Assembly (NCBI GenBank): GCA_029204225.1
Contig: CM055108.1
Span: 26,155,303 to 26,219,302 of the forward strand
Origin: Diphasiastrum complanatum
Lineage: Eukaryota > Streptophyta > Lycopodiopsida > Lycopodiales > Lycopodiaceae
Length of the DNA stretch: 64,000 bases
Direction: 5' to 3'
Under the pieces are notes generated by a model. That model did no database searches and was not told the origin of the DNA. It was given only the letters and a program-made list of their open reading frames with translations. A program made the position numbers and the translations under genes. Of this stretch, positions 1-11,294 are shown piece after piece. Position 1 is the stretch's first letter. Every line of letters starts with the position of its first letter.

Positions 1-71
1 TCATGACGTATGGAATAGGAGGCTAAACTATTCAAATCTCTCAACTGATATGGGTGATTTTGGTGTATATT

Positions 72-686
72 TCAATTCCATGGTAGAAATGGAAGATCTA
101 CGCCTACCACATCGAATATCCTTCTCATATCATAGGGTTTATCCATGGTTGGAGATATAGTATTCCTTATTTCCTCCCTAATTTCTAGTTCAGGCCCCTT
201 GTTCTCGATATCTTCTTCAGAGACATAGCCTGGCATGCCTCTTTCCCAATGGAATATATCCATCAGTATCTCTTGGGTTTCTTTGATACGGTTTTGGTAC
301 CCATCCTTGTTAGTATGCATCAATGTACTCTTGTTCGCCACATTTTTATGATCTTCGAATAGGTTCTGTATATCATATGACTCCTCCTGATTAATGTCAT
401 CAGAAATAGGTGGTTTAATAACTCTTCTTTCTAGAATTACTGGAGTTGGATCTATGGTTCTGGATCTGAGGGGTGGTACTAGTGGGTTAGCACATATTGG
501 CTCCTCTGCATTGCTATCGTTGTCCTCGTCATGAGGTACAACTTGATCCGTCTGATTGCTAAATATCATTGGTAATGCCTCCTCAGACTTAGTGGCCTTC
601 CCAAGACTCACTAGTTGATTACACCCTTCCATCCACTCTTTCCTAGGTGTGTCTGTCCATAACTCTCTCCGGGTTATCGTCAGCAC
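72..686 (-). CDS. Unrecognised acidic ORF downstream of a gag-like gene
   Basis: An open frame of 204 codons; its most upstream start is GTG, and the first ATG gives a product about 18 residues shorter. The product is acidic, with Pro- and Glu-rich stretches and no zinc knuckle, protease or polymerase motif that I can see. It lies about 260 bp downstream of, and on the same strand as, the gag-like ORF at 945-2,153. Both contain a similar short Pro/Arg/Val/Ile-rich segment before an acidic block. I infer it is a second part of the same decayed gypsy-like element rather than a host gene, but no family was recognised. Confidence 0.35.
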   Translation of the reverse strand: MLTITRRELWTDTPRKEWMEGCNQLVSLGKATKSEEALPMIFSNQTDQVVPHDEDNDSNAEEPICANPLVPPLRSRTIDPTPVILERRVIKPPISDDINQEESYDIQNLFEDHKNVANKSTLMHTNKDGYQNRIKETQEILMDIFHWERGMPGYVSEEDIENKGPELEIREEIRNTISPTMDKPYDMRRIFDVVGVDLPFLPWN

Positions 687-944
687 GCTTGCCCTAGTCC
701 CCTCAGGGATGAGTGTTCCTATTGGGTGTGTCAGGGTACTGTTGTCGTTGGTCTCAACTCGTCTATCCTGAGAGGTATTCTCATGATATCTAGACCACAG
801 ATTTATATTCCTACTAGTCTGGGCTTCCTGATTGGCTAGCCCATAACGGTGTAAATTTGACCCACTCCCCTATGTCCATCTATAATCCTCCACAAAGTTA
901 GGTAATAACTCAACGCTACTTGGCACTCTCTCTTCCTCAGCACA

Positions 945-2153
945 TTATGCTTCGAAAAACTTTGAGGGTCCAGTCCTCTCGTAAGTGTCATGTGGTAGTC
1001 TTGTATGATATAATTCTCTCATTCTTGACAACTCGCGCCCTAGTGTCTGTCGGCTACTATTTAGCATCGGATTTCTCATGGCCTGACATTCACGTGTGGT
1101 GATGTCTGCTTCCTCTACAATCGTGGCTCTAGATATCGCCTCTTCCAATGATGAGACTCTAGATTGGCGTACCACTAGCTGGGTATTACTCGACAGTCCT
1201 CTCAAAAAGCTATCAAGTAGTAGCTGCAGAGGTAATACCATTGTAAAACTTAGGTCCAGCTGGTGCACCAATCCTCCAAATCGTCTAGCATACTGATGCA
1301 CAATTTCTATAGATGTTTGTTGTATGGTAGATAGGGTAAATATCAAACTATCTAGATTATAAGTGCCTCTAAATTCTCTAAAGAATTCTTGATAGTACTT
1401 CTCCAGTGTGCTGAAAGAAGCTTTAGGTAGAGTATGGTACCATCTCCTGGCTGTTCCTACCAAAGTAGTGGTGAACAATATCATCTGATGCGCAGGACTC
1501 ACCCTATTCACGAGCATTAGTGTTTCAAAATCCTCGACATGCTCATGGGCATCTTCATCCTCATTCCCGTGAAATTGCGGTAGGAGACCTACTATTTCAG
1601 GTATCCCCCCAGTGTCATCTGGGACAACTATTGGCTCAATCACCCTCCTTACTCTCGAAGTGATAGGAGTAGGGCTAGGTGCTAGCACAGTCAGGTGAGC
1701 TATGGGCAGATCATCATTCTCATCTAAAATTTCTTCCACAACAATCTTCTTGTCATGGTTGGTCTCGATCGAATTTAAGTTCAATTCAATCTTACTCTCT
1801 ACCATTGACTCAAAGCTTGGGTCCTCCCATATGACTTCTTCCTCAAGTCCTTCATCCAAGTTTGATTGAACTTTGCTATCAGACGTGGCTTTCCACTCAG
1901 ATACTGTGTCTTCCTCCTCCGGAGTTGGCTCCATTTCATTTTTCGACATGGTCTCCCACTCCGATCCATCACTATAACTCTCAACTGAATTAAGCATCTC
2001 CTCCTCACTGTAGGGCTCACCTATCTCTACTTCTAACTGGCGGTCATCCGTGTCGGTATCTGATCGTGTTTCCCATTTTTGTAGTGATAGCGCTATTGTT
2101 ATTTGTAGATCATTGGTGCTATCCTCATGATCTTCAAGGAAAGTTATGTTCAT
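945..2153 (-). CDS. Ty3/gypsy-like Gag protein (retrotransposon)
   Basis: A 402-residue ORF with an ATG start. The C-terminal half resembles the plant Ty3/gypsy Gag capsid domain (Retrotrans_gag): a FHGNEDEDAHEHVEDFE block, then a transfer of hydrophobic helices containing ARRWYHTLP and an EFFREFRG segment. In this family Gag forms the particle that packages element RNA in the cytoplasm. The N-terminal ~170 residues are strongly acidic and low-complexity, which is unusual for the family. No CCHC zinc knuckle follows within the ORF, and no protease or RT is visible downstream on this strand before the window edge. Probably part of a degenerate or non-autonomous element. Confidence 0.7.
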   Translation of the reverse strand: MNITFLEDHEDSTNDLQITIALSLQKWETRSDTDTDDRQLEVEIGEPYSEEEMLNSVESYSDGSEWETMSKNEMEPTPEEEDTVSEWKATSDSKVQSNLDEGLEEEVIWEDPSFESMVESKIELNLNSIETNHDKKIVVEEILDENDDLPIAHLTVLAPSPTPITSRVRRVIEPIVVPDDTGGIPEIVGLLPQFHGNEDEDAHEHVEDFETLMLVNRVSPAHQMILFTTTLVGTARRWYHTLPKASFSTLEKYYQEFFREFRGTYNLDSLIFTLSTIQQTSIEIVHQYARRFGGLVHQLDLSFTMVLPLQLLLDSFLRGLSSNTQLVVRQSRVSSLEEAISRATIVEEADITTRECQAMRNPMLNSSRQTLGRELSRMRELYHTRLPHDTYERTGPSKFFEA

Positions 2154-2439
2154 GAGCTCTTGCCTCTTTCTTCATTCATTATACTAATCAGATGTTTGGA
2201 ATTCTGTGTGTGTTTTCCTTTCTAAATTTGCAAAAAATTGTGACTGATAGCTCAATTAGACTTTAGTATACATTTATGCTCAATCCCAAACAACAAGGTC
2301 TCTTGGTTCTATGGTAGAGCATTTTCTATGGTGGAAACATTATTTAGTGAATCTTTTGTGCAAAGAACATGGTAGGCAATAGCATAGTTGAGATCAAAAA
2401 GTTCAGTGGCTAAAATTATGAAGATGGCATGGATACTTT
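2154..2439. other. Intergenic sequence, nothing recognised
   Basis: AT-rich sequence upstream of the gag-like ORF and before the copia relic. I see no ORF, LTR end or primer-binding site. Confidence 0.4.
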
Positions 2440-3065
2440 CTTAGCCTCCTCAAGTCCATGCTCCCTGTTGATGAGTCGTGGTTAGTTGACTTTGGTGTTT
2501 CTTTTCATATGACTCCATAGAAAGAATGATTATAATGGACACACAGTCTACAATGGACGTGAGGTTTTATTGGAAAATGATTATCCATACTAAATCATAG
2601 GACAAGGAAGGATCAAAATAATGTTCGAGGATGGGAGATATAAAACATTTTCTAGTGTTTTACACATTCTAGTTTGACTAAAATTCTATTGTCTGGAGTA
2701 AGATGCAGAAGTGGATGTTATATTCAACAAAAGTGCATGCAAAATAGTTCGAGGAGCATTGGTATTGGCAAGAGGAGTTCATTTTGGAACACTATACAAA
2801 CTTGATGTGACTATGGTGTAGGTTGAATACAATAGTTAAGTATTTTTTAATAGAGTAGTAAGACAAGTGTGACCAAGTTTTTGGACAAAGAAGACTATGT
2901 TGTGGCATAGAAGATTGGGCGCTTTGGAGGGAAAGGCTCATCTTCACTCCAAAGGTATTATGGCAAAAGGAATCCCCAACATTGATTTTAATTTGGATTT
3001 TGAGTTTTGTGAATACTACATTTGTGGCAATAGGGATAAATTGTTTCTATTAGAATGTCAATGAG
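2440..3065 (+). pseudogene. Ty1/copia relic: protease end and GAG-pre-integrase
   Basis: Several frames together give recognisable copia Pol pieces in order. There is a WLVDFGVSFHMTP block, matching the DSGAS-HMT protease/gag junction; then a GTLYKLD segment; then LWHRRLGALEG, the His-containing start of the GAG-pre-integrase domain. Frameshifts and stops separate the blocks, and the catalytic DSG has become DFG. No RT follows, so this is an old truncated copy. It lies on the same strand as the receptor kinase gene downstream and would be in its upstream region or first intron. Confidence 0.65.
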
Positions 3066-4213
3066 CAGGGAGTAATAGTCAATGAGTTTTGATCGAGATA
3101 TTCCTCCTTTACAAACGTTAATGTAATATTTGGAATTTAAAAACCTTTTCTTATTGCAATCAAAATTTAAAGCTAGTTCAAGCTAGGTTCGAAGTCATAG
3201 ATTCAATTGTCTCTTTGACACGAACCACCACCAAATTGATACATAAAACTTTAAAGCATGCAACTTTTCATCATGTTGGAATAACTTGCTGATATCATAT
3301 TCAATCTAGCTCTGCTTTTTAAGCATATTCAATCAATAGACTACACTAGCATGCGTGTGGTGCAAATGCATTAGAAGGCTAATGGGACAAAAGCTAGATG
3401 GGAAGGGTTTGAGATTTGATTCATGGCTTGCATTGTGATATTCTAGCTCACCATTTTTCACATCTATACACATTAGTCATTATCTAAAGTTTCAAAGCTT
3501 TGGAGCTATGATATTTCCTAAAATTCAATAATTTAAATGTCGTTCTCTAATAAATGGCATGTCTAGTGAGATCTACTTTCCTCACCTTGAGGCTTGAAGC
3601 TAGACTCCATTCATCCACTCCAAGGACATACAATTTTTTTTTCCCTTCAAAACAAGTTACATGAGTATCACTTGTTATCCTTGTACCATAGAGAAAAGCT
3701 ACAAAACATTGAGCGGAAAAAGTATGGCCTACTTCTTTGAACACAATGACATACTCATAAGTGTTCACATGGGTATTTGAAGATTCCTATACTTATTTGC
3801 TTGCTAGCAGACTAGAGATCTATTCAAACCCTAGGCAATATACGCTTTTTTGGTATTGCTTATGAGAATTTGTTAATAAGCTATTGGCATGAATGTATCT
3901 CCAAGAATAAATATGAGCTTTGTTTTAGTAGCAATATAGATAGCATTCTAACGCAATCTGTCTACCGACTTCTTCTTGTATGTAAAAGATAGCTCTTTTG
4001 CAAACTTGCTAGTGCTCTAGATGGATATCACAACAGCAGAATTTAGATCTAGTTTTCTTATGTTTTCATGTGAAGGGATGCAATCGCAGACCCTTCTGAG
4101 TGAATAACAAAGGAACTCATTTTGAGTCTCAATATTGTGCTTTACCATTGAAGGCTATAGACTGCATAAATTCCATGCATTGATTGAGAGTTGTGTTGAT
4201 CTTGTGTCTGCAG
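3066..4213. other. Non-coding sequence upstream of LRR-RLK gene 1, ending in a splice acceptor
   Basis: No coding block is seen. The stretch ends in a T-rich tract and AG at 4,212-4,213, a plausible 3' splice site in the same phase as in gene 2. I looked for a signal-peptide exon resembling 44,804-44,948 on the plus strand here and did not find one. Confidence 0.5.
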
Positions 4214-7200
4214 GATTGCAGGTTGAAGGGCCACGTTTGGTTCAAGACACTGAAGCTCTGATCTCTCTCAAACTGCAGCTCGGTTTAGTCAATCCACAAG
4301 TCTCCAGCCTGCTGTTTACCTGGGGACAAACTCCCACTGACTCATGTACTTGGAAGGGAGTTCAGTGTACTGTTACCTCTGGAGTAACCAGGGTGACAAA
4401 TTTGAATTTATCCAATAGCAAATTGCGGGGTGGCATCCCTGCTCAGATATCCAATCTCACAGCTTTAGTTTCAGTGTCATTAAATCTAAACCAGTTCAAT
4501 GGCACCATTCCTTCTGAGATTGGAAATATTTCTTCCCTGACCTATTTGGATCTTTCAAGCAACGGCCTAACGGGTGGAATCCCAGAAACTTTTCTTGATC
4601 TTATTAATCTGCAGTATCTGAACATGGCAGGCAATCAGCTTACTGGTGGAATTCCTGATGCACTTCCCAAAATGTGTGGTAATTTGGAAAGCCTAAATAT
4701 TTCTAATAATCCAGATCTTGGGGGGCAGCTTCCTCTTGGAATAAATGCTTGCAAATATTTGACTGTTCTTGATCTAGAGTTCACCAAATTGCAGGGCTCA
4801 ATACCTATGGAATTGGGCCAGATTCCTGGCCTTCGATCCTTGAATCTGGGTAGCAATAGTTTAACAGGATCAATTCCAGATGGACTCTTTGCAAGCTGTG
4901 AAGCACTCTCATACTTAGACCTCTCAGGGAATCAGCTGATTGGAAATATTCCACCTGCAATTGGAAACTGCAGTGCATTAAAGGTTGTGATGTTAAGTCA
5001 AAACAACTTGACATCAATTCAAGCGGAGCTAGGTTTGCTCACTAACCTCACTTGGTTGTTTCTGGGACAGAATCAATTTGGGGGTGAAGTTCCCCAACAG
5101 ATCACTAGCTTGATCAGCCTCCAAATGCTAGATCTGAGAGCTAATAACTTTCGAGGAAGGATACCCCAGGGCCTCGGTCAGCTAAAATTTTTAAAGTATC
5201 TGATGCTACAAAGTAATAACCTCACAGGAAGTTTACCAGCAGAAATCACAACACTTCCAAATTTAATATACTTAGATGTTAGTGACAATCCACTTGGAAG
5301 CACAATCCCAGATTACCTAGGAAACCTCACCAATATTCAGTTTCTCTTTCTTGTCAACAATTCTTATTCGGGCTATATTCCTAATGAGCTGGGCTTCCTC
5401 ACCAACTTGCAGGTACTGGACCTTGGAGATAACATGTTAACTGGAAGCATACCAAAGAGCATCGGGAATCTTCATAAATTGCTGTATCTTCGGCTGGCTA
5501 ATAATCGCCTAACTGGTGTGATTCCAGATGAGATAGGAAACTGTCAAAGCCTTATCTGGTTAAACTTGTTTAAAAATTTACTGTCAGGTGCAATACCTGA
5601 AAGTATAGGTTCCATTGGCAACATGTCAGGGTTGACACTTGCATCAAACAGCAGGAATCTTATCCAACTTCCACCGCAGCTTGGTGAGTGCAACATTATA
5701 TTGAGGTTTTTACCAAAGACAGAAGGCCCTTTTACTCAAATCCCAACTGTCTTGAATACTGCAAGGTGCAGTATTGGCTGGAATAGCCTCATACTAGGTG
5801 ACAATGTTTTCTCATACTGCAAGAATGCGACAAGTGTGGCTGCAAATGGCTACCTTCAGCTGTCAATGAACAATTTAAGTGGCAGCCTGCCAATGAGCTT
5901 CAGCAACATTGATCATTTCAATGGAATCTTCATAGAAGACAACCACCTTTCTGGTAACATACCTGCCGTGTTCAATACACCTAGAATGACCTTCTTAAGC
6001 TTGCACAATAATTTCCTTTCAGGGCCTCTTCCTTCTGACTTTTCAAATATGAAATGCATAGAACTGATGGATTTTTCCTTTAACTATCTCTCTGGATCCA
6101 TACCCACCTCGCTTGAACAGTGCACAACACTTACTGCATTCAATGTTTCTTACAATCCACTATTATCTGGACCCATTCCAGTTGGTGGGCAGTTTCTAAC
6201 ATTTCCTGGATCATCATACCTAGGAGATGATTTGTTATGCTACTCAAATATCAATAATTCCATTGATAATAAAATTCCTCGGTGCCATTCCACGGCCCAA
6301 CCAAATGGACCCGGTCCTCCATACAGTCCTACACCTTCAGCAGCCAAGCTTGCAACTTCCACAATCGTTGGTATTATACTTGTATGCATTTTGGGTCTCC
6401 TAATCCTTACACTTGGAGGATTCTATTTCTTGAAGAAGACTGCAGTCAATCCAGCATCCGATCTGATCACTGATGATAAAGAAAGTGTTTTCTTTGGTGA
6501 AACTAGTGTGCATGTATCAGTATTCTCCACCGATTTACCTAAGGAGCTAAAATACACAGACTTGATGTTGGCCAGTAACAATTTTGACGAGACTAATATC
6601 ATCAGTAGCCAAGGATTTGGAGTGATCTACAAAGCCCAACTGATGGACGGATCGCTAGTTGCCATAAAGAAGCTCTTGCAGCAGGGGTCACCGGAACTAG
6701 ATCAAATATTTTTGGGTGAGATTGAAACCATAGGTCATACACACCAGCAGAATCTCCTTCCACTGTTAGGATGTGCAGTTATTGGAAGCGAGAAGCTGCT
6801 TGTGTACAAGTACATGGTAAATGGAAGTCTAGATGATTGGTTACATGAGCAGCCAAGAGGTAAACAAACGCTGCACTGGCAGGTAAGGCTCAAAATTGCA
6901 GTAGGAATGGCAAGAGGACTGAAATTTCTTCACCACAATTGCTCAATCCCAATCATCCATGGGGATATGAAATCTAGCAATGTTCTTTTGGAGGAAAATT
7001 TCGAGCCTCGCTTAACCGATTTCGGTCTTGCGGGAGTGCTAAACGCAAGTGAATCGCAGTACGCAAGTTCTATCTTAGTTGCAAACGTGGGATATATCCC
7101 TCCAGAGTATATTCAGACATGGAGAGCCACCATCAAGGGAGACGTTTACAGTTTTGGAGTTGTTTTGTTGGAGTTAATTACTGGCAGAAGACCTGTGGAA

Positions 7201-7464
7201 GTTGCTTACAATGATAAACACTGTAGAAACATTGTGGAGTGGGTGAAGGCATTGAGTAAAGAAAGGAAAGAGAGGGATGCATATGACCCCGTTGTAACCC
7301 TTTCTGGAGCCCCAGAAGAGCTTCAAAAGTTTTTACAGCTTGCCACTTGGTGCACAGAACAGGTTTCAGTCAAGAGACCCACAATGAGGGACGTCGTTGC
7401 AGCACTTGAGGAGATTAAGAACGGCAATCTGCAACTACAGGATTCTGTGAAGAATTTTGGCTGA
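4214..7464 (+). CDS. LRR receptor-like kinase, EMS1/BRI1-type (main exon, 5' exon missing)
   Basis: Main exon of a plasma-membrane receptor kinase, which would sense an extracellular ligand and signal through a cytoplasmic Ser/Thr kinase. Residues are numbered from the upstream edge of the frame at 4,135. Seen in order: LRR N-cap with C71/C78; about 17 plant LRRs (LxGxIP type); a non-LRR island with Cys around 500-573; four more LRRs; a membrane helix about 740-768; and a kinase about 817-1,095. Kinase residues present are K845 (VAIKK), E862 of helix C, D944 in HGD and D962 in DFG. HGD instead of HRD makes it a non-RD kinase, and the Gly loop has lost its first glycine. The kinase most resembles the EMS1/EXS clade (family knowledge). 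The frame upstream of 4,214 offers only TTG, no ATG. The AG acceptor and the paralogue show that a signal-peptide exon lies elsewhere, probably before the window. Paralogue: 31,891-44,948. Confidence 0.9.
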
Positions 7465-8320
7465 TCACAAAAATGTGCATGGTTCATATATTGTCGAGAA
7501 GGCTAAGGTAGATGCCGTTCAAATAGTAACCTCAAACAGGACATTTCAGTGATGGTCTTGAGAAAGAATCAAATGATCAGTCCATATCCTGATAGTGATA
7601 CTAAAGTTGTAATCTCTATCATATCAATAGCCGCATCAGTAGCATAGCTAATAAGTATAATTTTCTCAGCTGTTTGCATCCGATATCGCATTGAAATAAA
7701 AATCGTCAGCTCGTTATTTTGGACAAGGAAGAGGTCATTGAGCTAGCTTTTCTGGAAGCAACTGTGTTATATCAGCAAAACATGACTGTTGGTACTACAC
7801 ATGGAGCACCCAAAATTGTGATGCTTCAGCTACTCTCCTGTACCTTAAATTTGCAAATAAGAAAGAAGAGTTGATTCCTGTTTACTCTCGCAGCAGCTGA
7901 GATTTGTCAGGTGAATGGTGTTCCTGCTGAAAATATTAGCTCTCCAACGTCTGCTATTGCATTCAGATTAGCCCAATTTATTTAAAAAAAAGGAATAAAA
8001 ATTTCATTCCCAATGGTACAATTCCAAGTTATAATTTTTGTGTATGGATGGGAAGTCCTTCAATAAAGTCTAAACCTATTACACTAAATTTTCTCTCTTG
8101 TGAATATTATGCCCATTTTTTAATGGATTAAAAAGCAGAAAATATATGTGCTTTTTTTTAAATGCAGCTTTTTTTGCTGCTTGTCCGTGCGGCATCAGTA
8201 CGACTGTCACATGGCACGTTCATAGTGGTCAATCAAAGTCAAACTGCCTATTATGCTTTATAATGTGCATGTGAAAAAGTTTAAGGTACCCATTATGCAA
8301 TGAAAGGTGACCGGGCACAG
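7465..8320. other. 3' flank of LRR-RLK gene 1
   Basis: Non-coding AT-rich sequence. An AATAAA at 7,695-7,700, about 230 bp after the stop codon, is a plausible poly(A) signal. No other feature is recognised up to the fold-back element. Confidence 0.4.
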
Positions 8321-8416
8321 GCCATTCTGCCCGGTTCGGCTTTTCAAAAAACTTTAGGCTCGGCCCCTCTGGGCCTCGCCTAAAAAATTCTGGAAATCTT
8401 TACTCCGCAGAATGGC
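8321..8416. repeat. GC-rich fold-back (MITE-like) element, copy A
   Basis: A nested palindrome. The outer arms GCCATTCTGC (8,321-8,330) and GCAGAATGGC (8,407-8,416) are perfect inverted repeats. Inside, TTTAGGCTCGGCCC and GGGCCTCGCCTAAA form a second near-perfect stem around a CTCT loop. The GC content contrasts with the AT-rich surroundings. A related block with the same GGCTC-TTCC-TAATAC edge occurs at 44,474-44,535. Confidence 0.6.
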
Positions 8417-9340
8417 ATGGCTCCTTCCGTAATACATAAGAAATAAAACATCATGGTGCTAATCTTATATACCAATTACCCATACCATGTGATGTGACAT
8501 CCAAATGTGCAGGGACTCAATACATAAGCTATTCCGAATAGTGGTGTGGACACTATTATGCATACAATAAAACAAAGAATTAAAACCTAGAAAGTTTTAT
8601 TAGTAAGTCAATTGGAGTGCTTGCGAAAAACTTTTTTTACAACCTAGCAAAAAACCTATTAAACTTCATCTCAATAGGCTTTCATAAAACTCACTGGCCC
8701 AAAGCTTATTACATTCATTCACACATTTTGCTACAAATTATGAGTCTCATGTAAACTCCTTCAAGTGACGCAAGAACAAATATTGAATGTTTCAACTTGT
8801 GCATTTTCTTTAATTCAAAATATCAAGTGAAGATTATAGAACTTTTGTTTTTATTTCTATTGTTTAACATGATGCACCCTCTTACAACTTTAATATGAGC
8901 TAGGCCTACAAACTACTATAGTCACCTAATTGTTTATTAGACTACAAATAAAAATCTTAAGCTAACTAATTTACATGAAAATACCTAAAGTTCAATATTC
9001 AACGAGTTCTTAAGGGGGCTAAAGGGGTCAAGAATGGCTTTAGAAACTCAGAAAAAACATATGTTGGTGAATAAGTTCAAAGTTTGCAGGCATTTTTCAA
9101 TGAATGATAAGTTTTTGGCAAGCCCATGTCCACTCGAATGTTCACATAAAGCAATTGCAGTAGCTCATTAGTTATCACAATAGTTGGCTATAATTGTAAG
9201 TTTGAATCTGTGACCATATGTTCATTAACCAATGTTGCTCTAAACTCGAAGAGGCATTTGATTTCATGGCCATTTTCTCAACAAATAATTTTGTCCAAAA
9301 GCTAAAACAAGGCCTAATAGTTCAAAACGACTAAAGTGAT
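8417..9340. other. AT-rich intergenic sequence
   Basis: No ORF, RNA gene or clear repeat boundary seen. It may include the decayed 5' part of the copia relic that becomes readable at 9,341. Confidence 0.35.
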
Positions 9341-10203
9341 GTGAAGGCATTTGTACATGCCAAAGCAACCTTGCTCACAATATTTCTCACACCAAGAATA
9401 GCAACAAAAACCAAGCTTAAGTTTGCTCTGCTTATGATCCTTGCAACATTGACTTTATTAAGTGAACATTTATCTGCTGATGAGGAGAAGGCTGAAATGA
9501 AGGGATATACATATCAATCTATCATCGGATTCCTGATGTATGCTATGATATCAACGAGGCCCGATCTTGCATACGCCACTAGCTCCTTGAGCCTATACAT
9601 GGCCAATCTTGGTATGATCCATTGGAAAGCTCTTCTAAGAGTAATCAGGTATGTACGAGCTACCATCAACCTCTGCATTTGCTATGGAGATTTTGATTCA
9701 TCCGATTTCCATACGCTTCATGGATATACATATGTGAATTGGCCGATAGGCGATGTCAACACCAGAAGATCAACTTCTGGATTTGTCTTCATGTTCAATA
9801 CTGGTTTAATATCATGGAATAGTAAAAAACAAGCCTCCATATTTGCAATGTGATTAACAGAATCAAAATACATTGCATCCTCTCAAGCTACTAAAGAGGC
9901 AATTTGGTTGAGGAATCTATTGTCTGACATGGGCATGAAACAAACTACCTAATAGTTATTCAGTGCGACAATCATAGTGCTATTGCATTATCGATCAGGC
10001 CTAGAATTCACTCTAGGAGCAAGCACATCGAGATTAAGTACCACTACATAAGGAGTAGAATACTCAACAAGGAGCTAAGTCTAAAATTTTGCAGAACCTA
10101 GTACATGGTAGTTGATATATTTACCAAAAGGTTAAATCAGGAAGCAAACAAGAATTTATGTGCTGTCTTGAATCTTCAAATCAAGGCATTTGAGGATCCT
10201 GAT
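9341..10203 (+). pseudogene. Ty1/copia relic: end of reverse transcriptase and RNase H
   Basis: The first 170 codons read as the copia RT/RNase H connection. A YQSIIGFLMYAMISTRPDLAYA block precedes a YVNWPIGDVNTRRSTSGFVF segment, which is the RNase H start (usually DADWAGD). A stop follows after KKQASIFAM. Across frameshifts the later RNase H landmarks remain: TESKYIASSQATKEAIWLRN, then an SKHIEIKYHYIR-like stretch, then IFTKRL near 10,125. The Pol C-terminus reaches the purine tract at about 10,205. RT catalytic motifs are absent, so the copy is dead and 5'-truncated. Confidence 0.75.
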
Positions 10204-10231
10204 TGGGGGGAGGGGGGGGGGGGGGGGGGTT
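10204..10231 (+). other. Expanded G-run at a copia polypurine tract
   Basis: After the Pol C-terminus comes a purine run of nearly pure G, followed by TTGGAATTCTATCC, which looks like the start of a 3' LTR (TGTTGGAA... in intact relatives). The position matches the polypurine tract that primes plus-strand synthesis. The length and purity of the G-run are unusual and may be replication slippage or an assembly artefact. Confidence 0.5.
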
Positions 10232-10350
10232 GGAATTCTATCCTCTCCATTCCTTATCTCATCACTAATCTAGATCCATTCATTTGCTGTATGAAAATAT
10301 TTGTACAGCCGCACGGTCTACAGAAATACAAAAGAATCGGTGGCAGGGTT

Positions 10351-10495
10351 CTATCAAGTCAACCGACATCGACTAATCGTCTGTCATTGACTATTCGACA
10401 GAAACCGAACAATCGTCATACTCTGACATCGACTAATCGTCGGGTACTTCCGACTAGTCGTTGGACACCTTTGACTAGTCGACTTCACCGACTAA
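10351..10495. repeat. Cluster of degenerate CGACTAATCGTC motifs
   Basis: Within about 145 bp the core GACTA(A/G)TCG or a one-base variant occurs about eight times, twice as the palindromic form (CGACTAGTCG and a GACTAGTCGAC variant). It sits shortly downstream of the probable copia LTR start at 10,232, so it is likely inside that LTR. It is a short irregular repeat with no coding sense. Confidence 0.55.
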
Positions 10496-10869
10496 GTTGC
10501 ATATCATTCAAATAGTTGGCTCAAACAATTGGCAACTCAACTGCACCTGTGAAAAATTTCAGATCATTAAGATCCAAAATGTGTCCCTTAATCTTTGGTT
10601 AGAAAGGCAACACAATCTACAACATTGCCAATGTAGACAAATCAACATCCACTTAATGAAAGAGATGCAAACTCAATAAGAACTTGATTAAACATCAAAT
10701 ATATGATTAAATGAAGTTCATGTTTGTACAATAACAGTACCCTATTGTACTTCCCACGCATAGATCCAAAAATAACAAAATATGAGCATTCTACACACAA
10801 GATTGCAAGATATCATCAAGATAGTGCACCAATGGATAGATAAACCCAAGAGAACTCATGTATAAGCAT

Positions 10870-11294
<425 letters not shown>

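Noticed and set aside
4635-5017. Minus-strand ORFs inside LRR-RLK gene 1 (likewise plus-strand ORFs at 31,905-34,864 in gene 2)
   Set aside because: Antisense shadows of the LRR coding sequence.
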